Counted from the stretch's first letter, positions 29,619 to 38,675 are shown. The stretch: 64,000 nt of DNA from Firmicutes bacterium UBA2058 (GCA_002332905.1 DDAM01000041.1:104595-168594); one strand, 5' to 3'. The notes: generated from the letters alone by a model not told the origin. Numbers and translations are program-made.

Positions 29619-30374
29619 TCATTTACAGTAAATTAACACAGCATCACGTAAAAATTTTGCACAACCTAAAGCTATTTTGTCATAATAATCTGCGAAACGT
29701 GGGTCATCTACATACATTTGAGTAACACCTATATGTGCCTCTTTGCTGTAGCTATCCCAAAAATAACACAGCCATTTTTTATGCAATTCACAAGCCTTTT
29801 GTGCCAGTTCTCCTGAGGGGTCACCTTGTTCAAATGCGGCTTTTAGTATATTGTTAAGCTCAAGACTCAACGCTTCAACCTGTGCGTATTGTTCACTAGT
29901 TATTCCTTTGACTTTAGCATTAGAACGGTCAACAACATCATCACCGTATTTCTTTCTAACCTCTTCTCCATACTTTTCTTCGTTATCATCAATTAGTTTT
30001 TCAATAAATCCATCAAATTTTTCTTTATCACTCATAATAATTTCTCCTTTCTCTGCCATAATGCTTTTTTCAACATTGGCAATTAATAAATCTAGCTGCT
30101 TACGCTTCGCGAGCAGTGAAGCTAAATGGTCTTGAAGTGCTGCCATAGAGTTAAAATCTTTGGATAGCATAATATTTTTGATTTCGTCTAATGGCATACC
30201 AAGTTCACGGTAAAAAAGGATTTGCTGTAGTCTATTGACTTCTTTTTGGCCATAAATTCTATATCCATTAGAACTTAAACGAACTGGAGAAAGTAAGCCT
30301 AATTCATCATAATAACGCAGTGTTCGCGTACTGATTCCGGCTAATTTTGCTAATTTATTGATTGTGTATTCCAT
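29619..30374 (-). CDS. MerR family regulator with TipAS effector domain
   Basis: This 251-residue regulator has an N-terminal MerR helix-turn-helix (INKLAKLAGISTRTLRYYDELGLL, about 4-27), a dimerisation coiled coil (about 75-110) and a C-terminal TipAS-like domain (about 140-250). The latter includes DPSGELAQKACELHKKWLCYFWDSYSKEAHIGVTQMYVDDPRFADYYDK. TipAS domains bind peptide-type antibiotics or other hydrophobic drugs and switch on transcription. Its own promoter has the 19-base spacer typical of MerR targets, so it is autoregulated. An internal MSDKEK start at about residue 114 could give a short effector-only form as in TipA. No resistance gene is adjacent. Confidence 0.88.
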   Translation of the reverse strand: MEYTINKLAKLAGISTRTLRYYDELGLLSPVRLSSNGYRIYGQKEVNRLQQILFYRELGMPLDEIKNIMLSKDFNSMAALQDHLASLLAKRKQLDLLIANVEKSIMAEKGEIIMSDKEKFDGFIEKLIDDNEEKYGEEVRKKYGDDVVDRSNAKVKGITSEQYAQVEALSLELNNILKAAFEQGDPSGELAQKACELHKKWLCYFWDSYSKEAHIGVTQMYVDDPRFADYYDKIALGCAKFLRDAVLIYCK

Positions 30375-30394
30375 TTCATCACCTCATATAAATT

Positions 30395-30425
30395 ATTATA
30401 AACTATAACGTAACGTTAATGTCAA
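30395..30425 (-). promoter_or_regulatory. MerR-type autoregulated promoter
   Basis: On the minus strand, TTGACA (30425-30420) and TATAAT (30400-30395) are separated by 19 bases. The spacer contains the inverted repeat AACGTTACGTT. Over-long 19-base spacing that must be twisted by the regulator is the hallmark of MerR operators. Confidence 0.85.
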
Positions 30426-30639
30426 TAGGTTTTTATAAGAATAAAATGTAATATTTTAACAAAAAAATATTGTACTATAATGTCGCATATGATATAATTC
30501 TGCTGATAAAAAATAATTATGTATTTTTTTGTTTTAAATTAAAATTATAAAAGTTATATGCCCTGTTTTTGTAAATAAAATCAGGGCAAAATACTGTAAT
30601 GGTAGACAAAGAAATATATAAAAGGAAAGGATGATGAAA

Positions 30640-32058
30640 ATGAATAAACAAAATCAAGTATTGGGTTATCTGCCAGATGAGACTCCATCTCCCTTAAAAC
30701 TGTTTTTATATGCAGTGCAGCAGGTAATTGTAATGTTCCCTGCCACTGTAGCAGTAGCACTTATTACGGGATTCCAGATTTCCACGACTATCTTTGCCAG
30801 CGGTTTGGCAACAATTTGTTTTATCCTTATAACAGGAAGAAAAATTCCTCTTTACTATGGATCAAGTTTTTCCTATCTGTCGGCAATATCAGGCTTGTTA
30901 GCAGGCGATTCAATTAAGTCCTATCTAAGTCAAGACACATTAGATGGAATTGCTGCTTGGTCAAACGGAGTTAGTAATGTTATACCTGCTGAAGCTATTT
31001 CCTATGTACAGTTTGGTATTATAATGTCAGGTTTGATTTCAATTTTAGCAGGATTTTTAATAAAGCTTGCTGGAGTAAAAGTAGTAGAAAAAATTCTTCC
31101 TGCATCAATTACTGGTTCTATAGCTATGATTATCGGTTTAACTCTTGCTGGTACAGCTTTAAGCGATGCTGCACCTAAAGCTCTTGTAGAAGGTGCTACT
31201 TCAACTATTTTTAATTCTGATTGGATTTGGGTAGTATCTTTGGCAACTCTACTATCAACTATACTCTTTACAAGATACTTAAAAGGTTTTTTAGGTCAGC
31301 TTCCACTTCTTCTCGGTGCAGGTGTAGGTTGTGTAATTGCAGGTCTTATGTATGTATTTGGTGGAGAAAGTATGAATATATTCCGCTCAATATCTGGTAG
31401 TTCAAATACTATTTTTGCAGTTCCAGCTTTTACCTTTCCTAAAGCGTCATGGGCGGCGGTTGCAGCTATAATGCCAATAGCGATTGCTACAATTCCTGAG
31501 TCCACAGCACATATGTATCAGCTTGATATTTATGTGAATGACCTAGCTAAGAAGAAAAATTCTGCTAAGAAATATAACCTAATTGAGAAGCTTCATCTAA
31601 ATCTTATAGGTGATGGTATAGGTGATATGATTTCTGGATTTGTTGGAGGTCCTGCAGGTACAAACTACGGTGAAAACATAAGTACAATGGCAATTACAAA
31701 AGTTTTCTCCGTTCCAGTTTTAATAGTTGCGGCAATTATAGCAATGATTGTATCTTTCTTTACCCCTTTAGTGAATGCAATTTATGCTATTCCACAAGCT
31801 GTTATAGGTGGCTTGGAAATTTATCTTTTCGGAGCAATTGCAGCACAAGGAATCGCTATAATGATAGATAAAAAAGTAGATATGTTTAGCTCTAAAAATA
31901 TAGCAGTTATTGCTTCCATAATGGTTATTGGATTAGGCGGCAATTATGCTTTTGGAGGAAATATTCCTTTCTTTGGACTAGATATCCCTTGTATTGCAGG
32001 TGCTGCCATATTTGGAATACTGTTAAATCTTTTATTAAGCATAGGTGAGAAAAAATAA
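30640..32058 (+). CDS. NCS2 family nucleobase permease (uracil/xanthine type)
   Basis: This membrane protein of about 472 residues has 12-14 helices and follows the nucleobase:cation symporter-2 pattern. Seen are QQVIVMFPATVAVAL near the start, GSSFSYLSAISG, the functional acidic motif IPIAIATIPESTAHMYQ (Glu in TM8), and GDGIGDMISGFVGGPAGTNYGENISTMAITKV. The substrate is probably uracil or a purine. Three in-frame ATGs (30631, 30634, 30640) follow AAAGGAAAGG; 30640 has the best spacing. Upstream, GCCCTG and CAGGGC (30562-30588) can pair, but no purine or PRPP riboswitch was recognised in 30375-30639. It is a single-gene unit. Confidence 0.88.
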   Translation: MNKQNQVLGYLPDETPSPLKLFLYAVQQVIVMFPATVAVALITGFQISTTIFASGLATICFILITGRKIPLYYGSSFSYLSAISGLLAGDSIKSYLSQDTLDGIAAWSNGVSNVIPAEAISYVQFGIIMSGLISILAGFLIKLAGVKVVEKILPASITGSIAMIIGLTLAGTALSDAAPKALVEGATSTIFNSDWIWVVSLATLLSTILFTRYLKGFLGQLPLLLGAGVGCVIAGLMYVFGGESMNIFRSISGSSNTIFAVPAFTFPKASWAAVAAIMPIAIATIPESTAHMYQLDIYVNDLAKKKNSAKKYNLIEKLHLNLIGDGIGDMISGFVGGPAGTNYGENISTMAITKVFSVPVLIVAAIIAMIVSFFTPLVNAIYAIPQAVIGGLEIYLFGAIAAQGIAIMIDKKVDMFSSKNIAVIASIMVIGLGGNYAFGGNIPFFGLDIPCIAGAAIFGILLNLLLSIGEKK

Positions 32059-32156
32059 AAGGCAAGTGATGATGAATTAAATGCACATTCACGAGTTTTA
32101 GGAATTAATAAGAGAGTTTAAAGTTAGAGATTAAACCTTAAATTAGGTAAATTATT

Positions 32157-32199
32157 AAAGCATATTATAATAGCTTTTATCTATTATAATATGCTTTTT
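32157..32199. terminator. Bidirectional terminator between the NCS2 permease and a minus-strand mini-gene
   Basis: A 17-base perfect stem (AAAGCATATTATAATAG and complement) with a 7-base loop is followed by TTTTTG on the plus strand and flanked by A residues on the other. Confidence 0.92.
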
Positions 32200-32227
32200 G
32201 TGTATTTTTTGTTATATATGTCAACTA

Positions 32228-32365
32228 TTAACATCTATTTCTACAATTACAGTTGCGTCTGCATCTATTTCTACAGCAACATCTATTTCTACATCTATTT
32301 CCACAACAACAATTAGATCCAACTAAGGCTCCTGCTACAAAAGCTCCCCAAAAACCAAAAAACAT
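32228..32365 (-). CDS. Small Cys/Arg/Asn-rich peptide with hydrophobic N-terminus
   Basis: This 45-residue product starts with a hydrophobic segment (MFFGFWGAFVAGALVG) and ends in a tail with 11 cysteines in 28 residues, mostly in CCC, NRC and RNRC units. AAAGGAGG lies 9 bases before the ATG, a very strong site, and the gene is followed by a terminator, so it is likely real. The Cys and Arg codons alternate in a near-repetitive DNA pattern. Possible roles are metal binding, a spore-coat component or a membrane-anchored redox peptide; none can be shown. I know no family for it. Confidence 0.65.
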   Translation of the reverse strand: MFFGFWGAFVAGALVGSNCCCGNRCRNRCCCRNRCRRNCNCRNRC

Positions 32366-32593
32366 ATTTAGGCCTCCTTTGTTATTTATTATTATTTTAG
32401 TGTTAAATATTCTAGTATGTATATACAATATATGCATGTACATTAGTTTTGTGAAATTAATTTGTAAGGTTATTTAAAAAGAGTTAAGATGTTAGATTCG
32501 TGTTATGTATATATTATTCCTCCATGGAAACAATAAATCAAAAGGTGAGTATGAAAGATTATGCAAATTATTGCATGGAGGTATACAACAATA

Positions 32594-33217
32594 ATGAGCT
32601 TGCAGAAATTATATCATGATATTAATCGGCATCTGCTAGAAGACTTAAAGCCATCAATATATTTAAATGAGATTTATGAAAAACCAACCTTTAAAAAATT
32701 TCCTTTTGATATGCTATATAAATTAAAGGAAACTGAACAATCAAAGGTTCATCATCCAGAGGGAAATGTATGGAATCATGTATTGTTAGTAGTTGATGAA
32801 GCTGCTAAAATAAAAGATAAAACTAAAAATTCTAATGTGTTTATGTGGGCAGCTTTACTTCATGATATTGGAAAACCAAGCACTACTAAAAACAAAAAAG
32901 GTAAAATCACAGCATATGACCATGATAAGATAGGAGAAGAGTTATCTATAAAGTTTCTTGAAGTATTCACAGATGATATAGATTTTATTCATAAGGTTTC
33001 TAAATTAGTTAGATATCATATGCAAATACTATTTGTAGCAAACAAACTACCCTTTGCAGATATAGAAAATATGAAGCTGGAAACAGACTATAAAGAGGTT
33101 GCGTTACTAGGTTTTTGTGATAGAATGGGAAGAACAAATAGCAAAAAAATGGTCGAACAGGAAAATATAAAAAGATTTTTAAATGTATGTAGAAACTTTA
33201 AATTAGATAAGGTATAA
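32594..33217 (+). CDS. HD domain phosphohydrolase
   Basis: This protein of about 207 residues has an HD-type metal-dependent phosphohydrolase core: HHPEGNVWNHVLLVVDEA (about 57-75), LLHDIGKPSTT with the HD pair (about 95), YDHDKIGEEL and a later RYHMQ. This arrangement is like the HD domain that accompanies tRNA nucleotidyltransferases, but no nucleotidyltransferase domain is present. The substrate is unknown. TGGAGG lies 13 bases before the chosen ATG; an ATG at 32561 would add 11 residues without a site. The stop codon lies inside the terminator stem. Confidence 0.78.
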   Translation: MSLQKLYHDINRHLLEDLKPSIYLNEIYEKPTFKKFPFDMLYKLKETEQSKVHHPEGNVWNHVLLVVDEAAKIKDKTKNSNVFMWAALLHDIGKPSTTKNKKGKITAYDHDKIGEELSIKFLEVFTDDIDFIHKVSKLVRYHMQILFVANKLPFADIENMKLETDYKEVALLGFCDRMGRTNSKKMVEQENIKRFLNVCRNFKLDKV

Positions 33218-33254
33218 TTCTTTTCATTTAGTGAAAAGAATTATACCTTTATTT
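33209..33254. terminator. Terminator overlapping the end of the HD gene
   Basis: A 17-base perfect stem (AAGGTATAATTCTTTTC and complement) with a 7-base loop includes the HD stop codon and continues into TTTATTT. It also faces the end of the convergent M20 peptidase. Confidence 0.88.
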
Positions 33255-33262
33255 AGAAGTTA

Positions 33263-34600
33263 CTATTTACCGTAGGCTTGTATTAATTTAGCATAGAAAT
33301 CTACGTTATCTGCTAATACTGAACTGTCTATATGTTCATTTACTCTGTGAGCTCCACCAGATTTTTCACTGTGTCTAATGCCAGTAAATCTATATACACT
33401 TTTTGTAGGACATATATCACAGTAGTAACGTGAATCTGTTCCACCTATAAGCATGGATGGAATAAATGTTATTCCAGGATATTTTTCTTCAACTACTTTT
33501 TTTATTGTCATATACCCATCTGATTCTATTGACGATATAGCGGGAGGGTTGTGACCCTTTATCATTTTAACTATAACACCCTCTGGAACTATACTTTCAA
33601 AATGTTTTTGAAGATTATCTATTGTGTCACCAGGTAATAATCTAGTGTTAATTATTAAGCTTGCTTTTTCTGGTAAAATATTAGCTTGGTCAGAGCCTTT
33701 AGCCATTGTTACAGCAATAGTTGTACGAGTAAGTGCATTATACTCTACATTCTCACTAAAAATTGGTTTTAATTTTTCCCAGTTTGCTTCTGGATCTTTT
33801 AGCATCTCACCAAGTTCTCCATCTTTAAAAGGTGCAATCGCTTTAAACTGTTCAATAACAGGCTTAGTAAGTGTTTGAGACAACATATTTTCTTCTAATA
33901 TGCATGCAGTTTTACCTACGATTCCAAGTGAGCTATGTTGTTTTGGATAAGCTGCATGACCGCCTTCATCCATTTTTATAAATTCAAAATCAGCATATCC
34001 TTTTTCACATGGGTAAATTTCTGCTATAAGTCTACCATTTTTTTCGCTAATTCCACCACATTCGTCTATTACTAAACCAAGGCTTATATTTCTTTTTTTA
34101 AGCTCTTCTACGATAAGACCTGCTGCTGCTTCAGGTCCACCCATAATCTCTTCATTGTAGCCAAAAGCTAAATATAAATCATAATCAGGGACAAATCCAT
34201 CCTCAATAAGTAGCTCTATAGCATCCATATATGCTTGTATATTGCATTTTGAATCTGTTACACCTCGTCCCCATAGTATTCCTTCATCGTCTATAACTCC
34301 ATCATAAGGTGGATAATTCCACATTGAGTGATCTCCCTCAGGAACTACATCTTGATGGGCTGTAAGAAGTAATGGTAGAGACTTACTTTTGCCTGTGCCT
34401 TCCCATTTATAGAGAAGTCCCACACGTCCTATTATTTCTTTTTTTAATGTTTTATGTACAAGTGGGTATGTGTTTTCAAGGTAATTGTGAAAATCCAGAA
34501 AAGCCTGCTTATTAATTTTTTCAGGATCAACGCTTGAAACAGTAGGATATTTTATCATGCCTTGAAGATGTTTTGTAAATAGTTCATTATTAAGAATCAT
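33263..34600 (-). CDS. M20 family peptidase (carboxypeptidase/acylase type)
   Basis: This 445-residue zinc peptidase shows the M20 metal ligands in TAHQDVVPEGDHSMWNYPPYDG (His about 83), GRGVTDSKCNIQA (bridging Asp), the catalytic Glu pair in GYNEEIMGG, a later Asp region and the final His in GAHRVNEHID. The long YPPYDG segment and C-terminal GGTDSRYY place it near the PM20D1/CPS1 carboxypeptidase group. There is no signal peptide. It likely hydrolyses small peptides or N-acyl amino acids. GGAGGC precedes the ATG. The upstream region carries a 42-base-period direct repeat. Confidence 0.9.
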   Translation of the reverse strand: MILNNELFTKHLQGMIKYPTVSSVDPEKINKQAFLDFHNYLENTYPLVHKTLKKEIIGRVGLLYKWEGTGKSKSLPLLLTAHQDVVPEGDHSMWNYPPYDGVIDDEGILWGRGVTDSKCNIQAYMDAIELLIEDGFVPDYDLYLAFGYNEEIMGGPEAAAGLIVEELKKRNISLGLVIDECGGISEKNGRLIAEIYPCEKGYADFEFIKMDEGGHAAYPKQHSSLGIVGKTACILEENMLSQTLTKPVIEQFKAIAPFKDGELGEMLKDPEANWEKLKPIFSENVEYNALTRTTIAVTMAKGSDQANILPEKASLIINTRLLPGDTIDNLQKHFESIVPEGVIVKMIKGHNPPAISSIESDGYMTIKKVVEEKYPGITFIPSMLIGGTDSRYYCDICPTKSVYRFTGIRHSEKSGGAHRVNEHIDSSVLADNVDFYAKLIQAYGK

Positions 34601-34641
34601 ATTAGCCTCCTAAATATATTTATTTTGTTTAATTTAGATTG

Positions 34642-34707
34642 TTTAAATTAAACTATTTACTTTAAATTGTATAATTTAAGCTATTTAAATTAAACTGTTT
34701 ACTTTAA
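34642..34707. repeat. Two 24-base direct repeats upstream of the M20 gene
   Basis: TTTAAATTAAACTATTTACT plus TTAA (34642-34665) recurs with one change at 34684-34707. The start-to-start distance is 42 bases, four helical turns. Each includes a GTTTAAATTAAAC-like dyad. They lie 42-107 bases before the M20 start and could be operator sites. The rest of 34601-34907 is AT-rich, with a terminator at 34764 and the likely helD promoter. Confidence 0.55.
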
Positions 34708-34763
34708 TAGCAATTTTATCACCTTTTGATTTAAGTTTCAACAAAAATGTTGAAATATAAATA

Positions 34764-34795
34764 AAAAAACGCCATTTATATAAAAGGCGTTTTTA
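34764..34795. terminator. Terminator-like hairpin between M20 gene and helD
   Basis: AAAAACGCC and GGCGTTTTT pair around a 12-base loop. It lies between two divergent genes, so it may insulate them or be left from an earlier gene. Confidence 0.7.
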
Positions 34796-34907
34796 GGTAA
34801 TCTTCAATTAACATGATATCATAATATAAAATATAAGTCTAGTATTATTTTTTTTATTTGTTATAATAAATTTTGTTAGTTTTAAAATTATATTCTTGGA
34901 GGTATGA

Positions 34908-36989
34908 ATGAATAACAGCGTTGAAAGAATTTATGAAGAAAATAAGTTATCAGATGTTTTGAAGGAAATTAAACTAAATCTTGATTATTATAATGATTCA
35001 ATGAATGTTTTTAAAAACAGACTAAAAGTTGTATCAGATGACAATGAAGTAACTGTCATATTTAATTATCTTGATTTGATTGAAAAAAATATACGAAATA
35101 ATAGCAATTCTTTACTTAATCCATATTTTGCAAGAATAGACTTTTTCGATAATAATGAAAATAAAAATTATACATTATATATTGGAAAACATGGAATACA
35201 GGATACAAGTTCTCAAACATTGACTGTTGATTGGAGAGCTCCAATATCCTCCGTTTATTATGATTGTCAGCTTGGAAGCAATAAAATTGAAACCTACGAG
35301 GGTGAAGAACTTGATTTTGAACTTAATCTGAAAAGAACAATTGAGATAGAGAACAGTAAATTAATTGATTTTTATGATGTAGATACAATTGCCAATGATG
35401 AGCTTTTAACTAAATATTTAGCTAAAAATAAAGAAGCTGTGCTTAGCGAGATAGTTGCAACTATACAAAAGGATCAAAATGAAATAATTCGTGATGGCTA
35501 TTCTCACAACATAATTGTGCAAGGTGGAGCAGGTAGTGGAAAAACAACTGTTGCAATGCACAGAGTATCATTTTTATTGTACAACTATAAGGATACATTT
35601 ATCTCGGAAAATTTTTATATATTAGGTAGCAATAAAATGTTTTTGAATTATATCACAAGTATCTTGCCGTCACTGGATGTAGGTGATATTAAAAATATGG
35701 TATTATCTTCATTTTTATATGAATTTGTATCAGATTATATGCCAAAGGGAAAAGGAAAATATAATTTTATAGGAAAATGGTCAGATGACAATAAAATGGA
35801 CATGGCATTTAAAGGGAAAATAGGATTTGTTAAAGCCTTGGACAGCTATTTGAAGAAGTATGAATACACTAATATTCCAATACAAAGCATTAAAGTCAAT
35901 GGCAATATAATAATGGATAAGGCAAATATTTTAAGCTTACTGGAAACTTTCAAAGAAAAATCTATGCAAGAGAAAATTGCTATATTAAATGAGCAGTTAA
36001 AAAAGAAACTTGTTTCCTTTAAAGAAAATAATAGAAGACTTAATATTGAATTTGATGAAAAAGAGTTTTTAAATTATTTTGGTGATAAGAAAAAGAAAAT
36101 AAATATAATTTCCATATACCTTGATTTTCTCACAGTATTAAAAGAAAAATTTGAATCTAACAGTGTTTTAAATGTACACGTTAAAAATATTGATAGTATA
36201 ATTGCAACAATAAAAGATAACAAATTTGATATATTTGATTTAAGTATGCTTAACTTGATTAAAAAGAAAATTTGTACCAATAAAAGGTTTGAAAGTGTAA
36301 GTTATATTGTAGTTGATGAGGCTCAGGACTTTGGAGTATCTATATTCTATGTATTAAAAAATGTTTTTAACAAGTCGTATTTTGCAATAATGGGGGATAT
36401 TTCCCAAAACATAAATTATGATATAGGTATGAATGATTGGGAAGGCTTAATAAATGAAGTGTTTACAGCAAAAAATGATAGGTTCTATACATTAAGTAAG
36501 AGTTATAGAAATACTATAGAGATATCTAATGTTGCATGCAAGGTGTTAAAAAAAGCTACATTTAAAACTTATGATATAGAGCCATTTGTTAGACATGGCA
36601 AGGAAGTTGAGATAATTAATACAGCTAATTTTGAAGAAATGATTAACTTATCATTAAAATTAATTGACAATATATTTAAAAATGATTACAAAACAATAGG
36701 TATAATCTGTAGAACAGATGAAGAAGCAAAAATAGTTAGCGATTCATTATCAAAATACATTAATGTAATAAGTATAAATGGCACAGATGTAGATTTTGCA
36801 AATGGTGTTATGGTTATGCCAATTCACCTGTCAAAAGGATTAGAGTTTGATGCTGTAATATTATGGGATGTCAACAAAAATAATTATACAGTGTGCGATG
36901 CTGATATTAAGCTATTGTATGTTGCTATAACACGTGCTTTACATGAGTTGTATTTGTTATATAATGGAGATTTAACTAAGCTTATTTAA
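34908..36989 (+). CDS. helD: HelD-like UvrD/Rep family helicase
   Basis: This 693-residue superfamily-1 ATPase resembles HelD, which releases stalled RNA polymerase. The N-terminal coiled region (about 1-60) and VDWRAPISSVYYD (about 108-120) are HelD features. Helicase motifs: Q/motif I IIVQGGAGSGKTTVAMHR (about 201-218), motif II VVDEAQDFG (about 468-476), motif III GDISQNINYD, motif IV SYRNTIEIS, motif V MPIHLSKGLEFDAVILWD and motif VI YVAITRALHELYLLY. It is full length and preceded by TTGGAGG. It forms its own unit with a terminator. Confidence 0.9.
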   Translation: MNNSVERIYEENKLSDVLKEIKLNLDYYNDSMNVFKNRLKVVSDDNEVTVIFNYLDLIEKNIRNNSNSLLNPYFARIDFFDNNENKNYTLYIGKHGIQDTSSQTLTVDWRAPISSVYYDCQLGSNKIETYEGEELDFELNLKRTIEIENSKLIDFYDVDTIANDELLTKYLAKNKEAVLSEIVATIQKDQNEIIRDGYSHNIIVQGGAGSGKTTVAMHRVSFLLYNYKDTFISENFYILGSNKMFLNYITSILPSLDVGDIKNMVLSSFLYEFVSDYMPKGKGKYNFIGKWSDDNKMDMAFKGKIGFVKALDSYLKKYEYTNIPIQSIKVNGNIIMDKANILSLLETFKEKSMQEKIAILNEQLKKKLVSFKENNRRLNIEFDEKEFLNYFGDKKKKINIISIYLDFLTVLKEKFESNSVLNVHVKNIDSIIATIKDNKFDIFDLSMLNLIKKKICTNKRFESVSYIVVDEAQDFGVSIFYVLKNVFNKSYFAIMGDISQNINYDIGMNDWEGLINEVFTAKNDRFYTLSKSYRNTIEISNVACKVLKKATFKTYDIEPFVRHGKEVEIINTANFEEMINLSLKLIDNIFKNDYKTIGIICRTDEEAKIVSDSLSKYINVISINGTDVDFANGVMVMPIHLSKGLEFDAVILWDVNKNNYTVCDADIKLLYVAITRALHELYLLYNGDLTKLI

Positions 36990-37063
36990 AATTAAATATA
37001 ATGGCAAACATATTAATAATATATATGATATAGAGTAAATAAAATAGTTTTATTATATTTTTA

Positions 37064-37102
37064 TGACAGTTATTAATTAATTTTATAGCTGTCTTTTTTT
37101 TT
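37064..37102 (+). terminator. Terminator after helD
   Basis: GACAGTTAT-type left arm pairs with ATAGCTGTC with a small internal mismatch and runs into eight T. It lies 75 bases beyond helD. Confidence 0.75.
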
Positions 37103-37146
37103 GAAATAATTTTCATATTAATGTCATAAAAATGAAAATGTTTTCA
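37102..37146. promoter_or_regulatory. Paired palindromes, cre-like, before the DUF5058 operon
   Basis: TGAAATAATTTTCA (37102-37115) and TGAAAATGTTTTCA (37133-37146) are spaced 31 bases apart, about three helical turns. The second is identical to the cre-like site at the nhaC promoter. They lie upstream of a probable promoter (TTGAAG near 37182, TATAAT near 37208). Confidence 0.5.
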
Positions 37147-37254
37147 AATGCACAATTTTTCAAGAATATATAAAAGTATTGACATTGAAGCATAAATTTT
37201 GCAGGTGCTATAATAAATTATAATTTAAAATATTAATAATATGGAGGAAAAAGG

Positions 37255-37950
37255 ATGGATTATTTAAAAATTGCTAATAGCATTCCTATGTGGATAGCTG
37301 CGGGTTTAGCTGTGTCATTAGTTTTAATACAAGCATTTATTTTTGCTAAAAAATCGTATGCAACAGGAGCAAAAATTGGACTTACACAAACACAGATGAA
37401 GAGTGCTATGAAAAGTAGCTTTATTACTTCCATTGGTCCCTCAATTGTCGTATTAACAGGACTTTTGTCACTATTAGTAACAGTTGGCGCTCCTATGGCA
37501 TGGATGAGATTATCGTTTATAGGTTCAGTAATGTTCGAGATGATGGCAGCTGGTTTTGGTACTGAGGCAGTAGGTGTCAATATGGGTGTTGATCAAATGA
37601 CTAATATAGCATTTGCCAATGCTGTATGGATAATGATACTAGGCTCTATAGGCTGGATAGTTTTTTCAACGATTTCTGCAAGCAAAATGGACAAGGTACA
37701 AAGAAAATTTTCAAAAGGTGACAAGGGCTTGATAACAGTTATTTCTGTTGCTGCAATGCTTGGTTCATTTGCTTCTTTATCAGCAAGTCACTTAATAGCA
37801 TTAAATAAAAATACTATTGCTTGTGTTTCTGGTGGTTTAATTATGCTTTTACTATCTCCATTAGCTGATAAGAAAAATATTAAATGGCTAAAAGAGTGGG
37901 TTTTAGCTATAGCGTTGTTTGGCGGCATGATTATAGCAGCTGTATTATAA
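37255..37950 (+). CDS. Membrane protein, DUF5058-like, transporter subunit 1
   Basis: This 231-residue protein has about six membrane helices. The first half (IPMWIAAGLAVSLVLIQAFIFAKKSY, GPSIVVLTGLLSLLVTVGAPMAWMRLSFIGS) resembles DUF5058 proteins found beside amidohydrolases. No ATPase or substrate-binding protein accompanies it, so it probably works with the next gene as a two-part secondary transporter; this is inference from gene order. GGAGG lies 8 bases before ATG. The gap to the second membrane gene is 18 bases. Confidence 0.6.
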   Translation: MDYLKIANSIPMWIAAGLAVSLVLIQAFIFAKKSYATGAKIGLTQTQMKSAMKSSFITSIGPSIVVLTGLLSLLVTVGAPMAWMRLSFIGSVMFEMMAAGFGTEAVGVNMGVDQMTNIAFANAVWIMILGSIGWIVFSTISASKMDKVQRKFSKGDKGLITVISVAAMLGSFASLSASHLIALNKNTIACVSGGLIMLLLSPLADKKNIKWLKEWVLAIALFGGMIIAAVL

Positions 37951-37968
37951 ATCATAGGAGGAAATATT

Positions 37969-38661
37969 ATGAATGAAGAAAAAAATATATATAATGATGA
38001 ATATTTACCATATATAAATAAATGGGGTAAAATAACAAACTGGTTAGGAGTGCTTTTCTCCTTTGGTCCTGCGCTAGTATTAGCAGTAGTATTTAATATT
38101 ATTCCACCTATAAATGCCATAATTACTGGTTTTGTAGCTATAGCTGGTGCTATAGGAATAATGTGGTTTATTGAACCTATTTCTTATTTTCCTATAGTAG
38201 GTGTGGCAGGAACATATATGGCTTTTATATCAGGAAATATCTCTAATATGCGTATTCCTTGTGCAGCAACTGCTCAAAAAACCGCAAATGTAGAGCCTGG
38301 TACTGAAGAAGGTGCAATTATTGCTACACTTGGTATGGCTGTATCTATAATAGTAAATATAATTATTCTTGCTATTGGTGTTTTTGCTGGTACAGCAATT
38401 TTATCTAAGATGCCAGAGTCAATTGTTAGTGCATTAAATTTTTTATTACCTGCATTATTTGGAGCTATTTTTGTTCAATTCGCTATAAAAAAACTTAAGC
38501 TTGCTCCGATTGCGCTTTTTATAGCTCTTATTTTAACATTAGCCGTAAATTCGGGAGTATTTAGCTTTTTGCCTGGCAAGCCAACATATATAGTAACTCT
38601 TGGTGCGGTTTTTGGAACTATTGCTATATCAACAATAATGTATAAGAAAAAAATGTTATAG
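37969..38661 (+). CDS. Membrane protein, transporter subunit 2
   Basis: This 230-residue protein has a cytoplasmic N-terminus (about 1-22) and six or so membrane helices. GPALVLAVVF, FIEPISYFPIVGVAGTYMAFISGNISNMRIPCAATAQ and VEPGTEEGAIIATLGMAVSI are conspicuous conserved-looking loops. I cannot name a characterised family. It is 18 bases after the DUF5058-like gene and 14 bases before an amidohydrolase, strongly suggesting uptake of the amide or peptide that the hydrolase cleaves. AGGAGG precedes the ATG. Confidence 0.6.
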   Translation: MNEEKNIYNDEYLPYINKWGKITNWLGVLFSFGPALVLAVVFNIIPPINAIITGFVAIAGAIGIMWFIEPISYFPIVGVAGTYMAFISGNISNMRIPCAATAQKTANVEPGTEEGAIIATLGMAVSIIVNIIILAIGVFAGTAILSKMPESIVSALNFLLPALFGAIFVQFAIKKLKLAPIALFIALILTLAVNSGVFSFLPGKPTYIVTLGAVFGTIAISTIMYKKKML

Positions 38662-38675
38662 AGGAGAATTAGGTT

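Noticed and set aside
30430..30630. Possible purine or PRPP riboswitch before the NCS2 permease
   Set aside because: Only a GCCCTG/CAGGGC hairpin is present; the conserved purine-aptamer core and three-way junction were not found.
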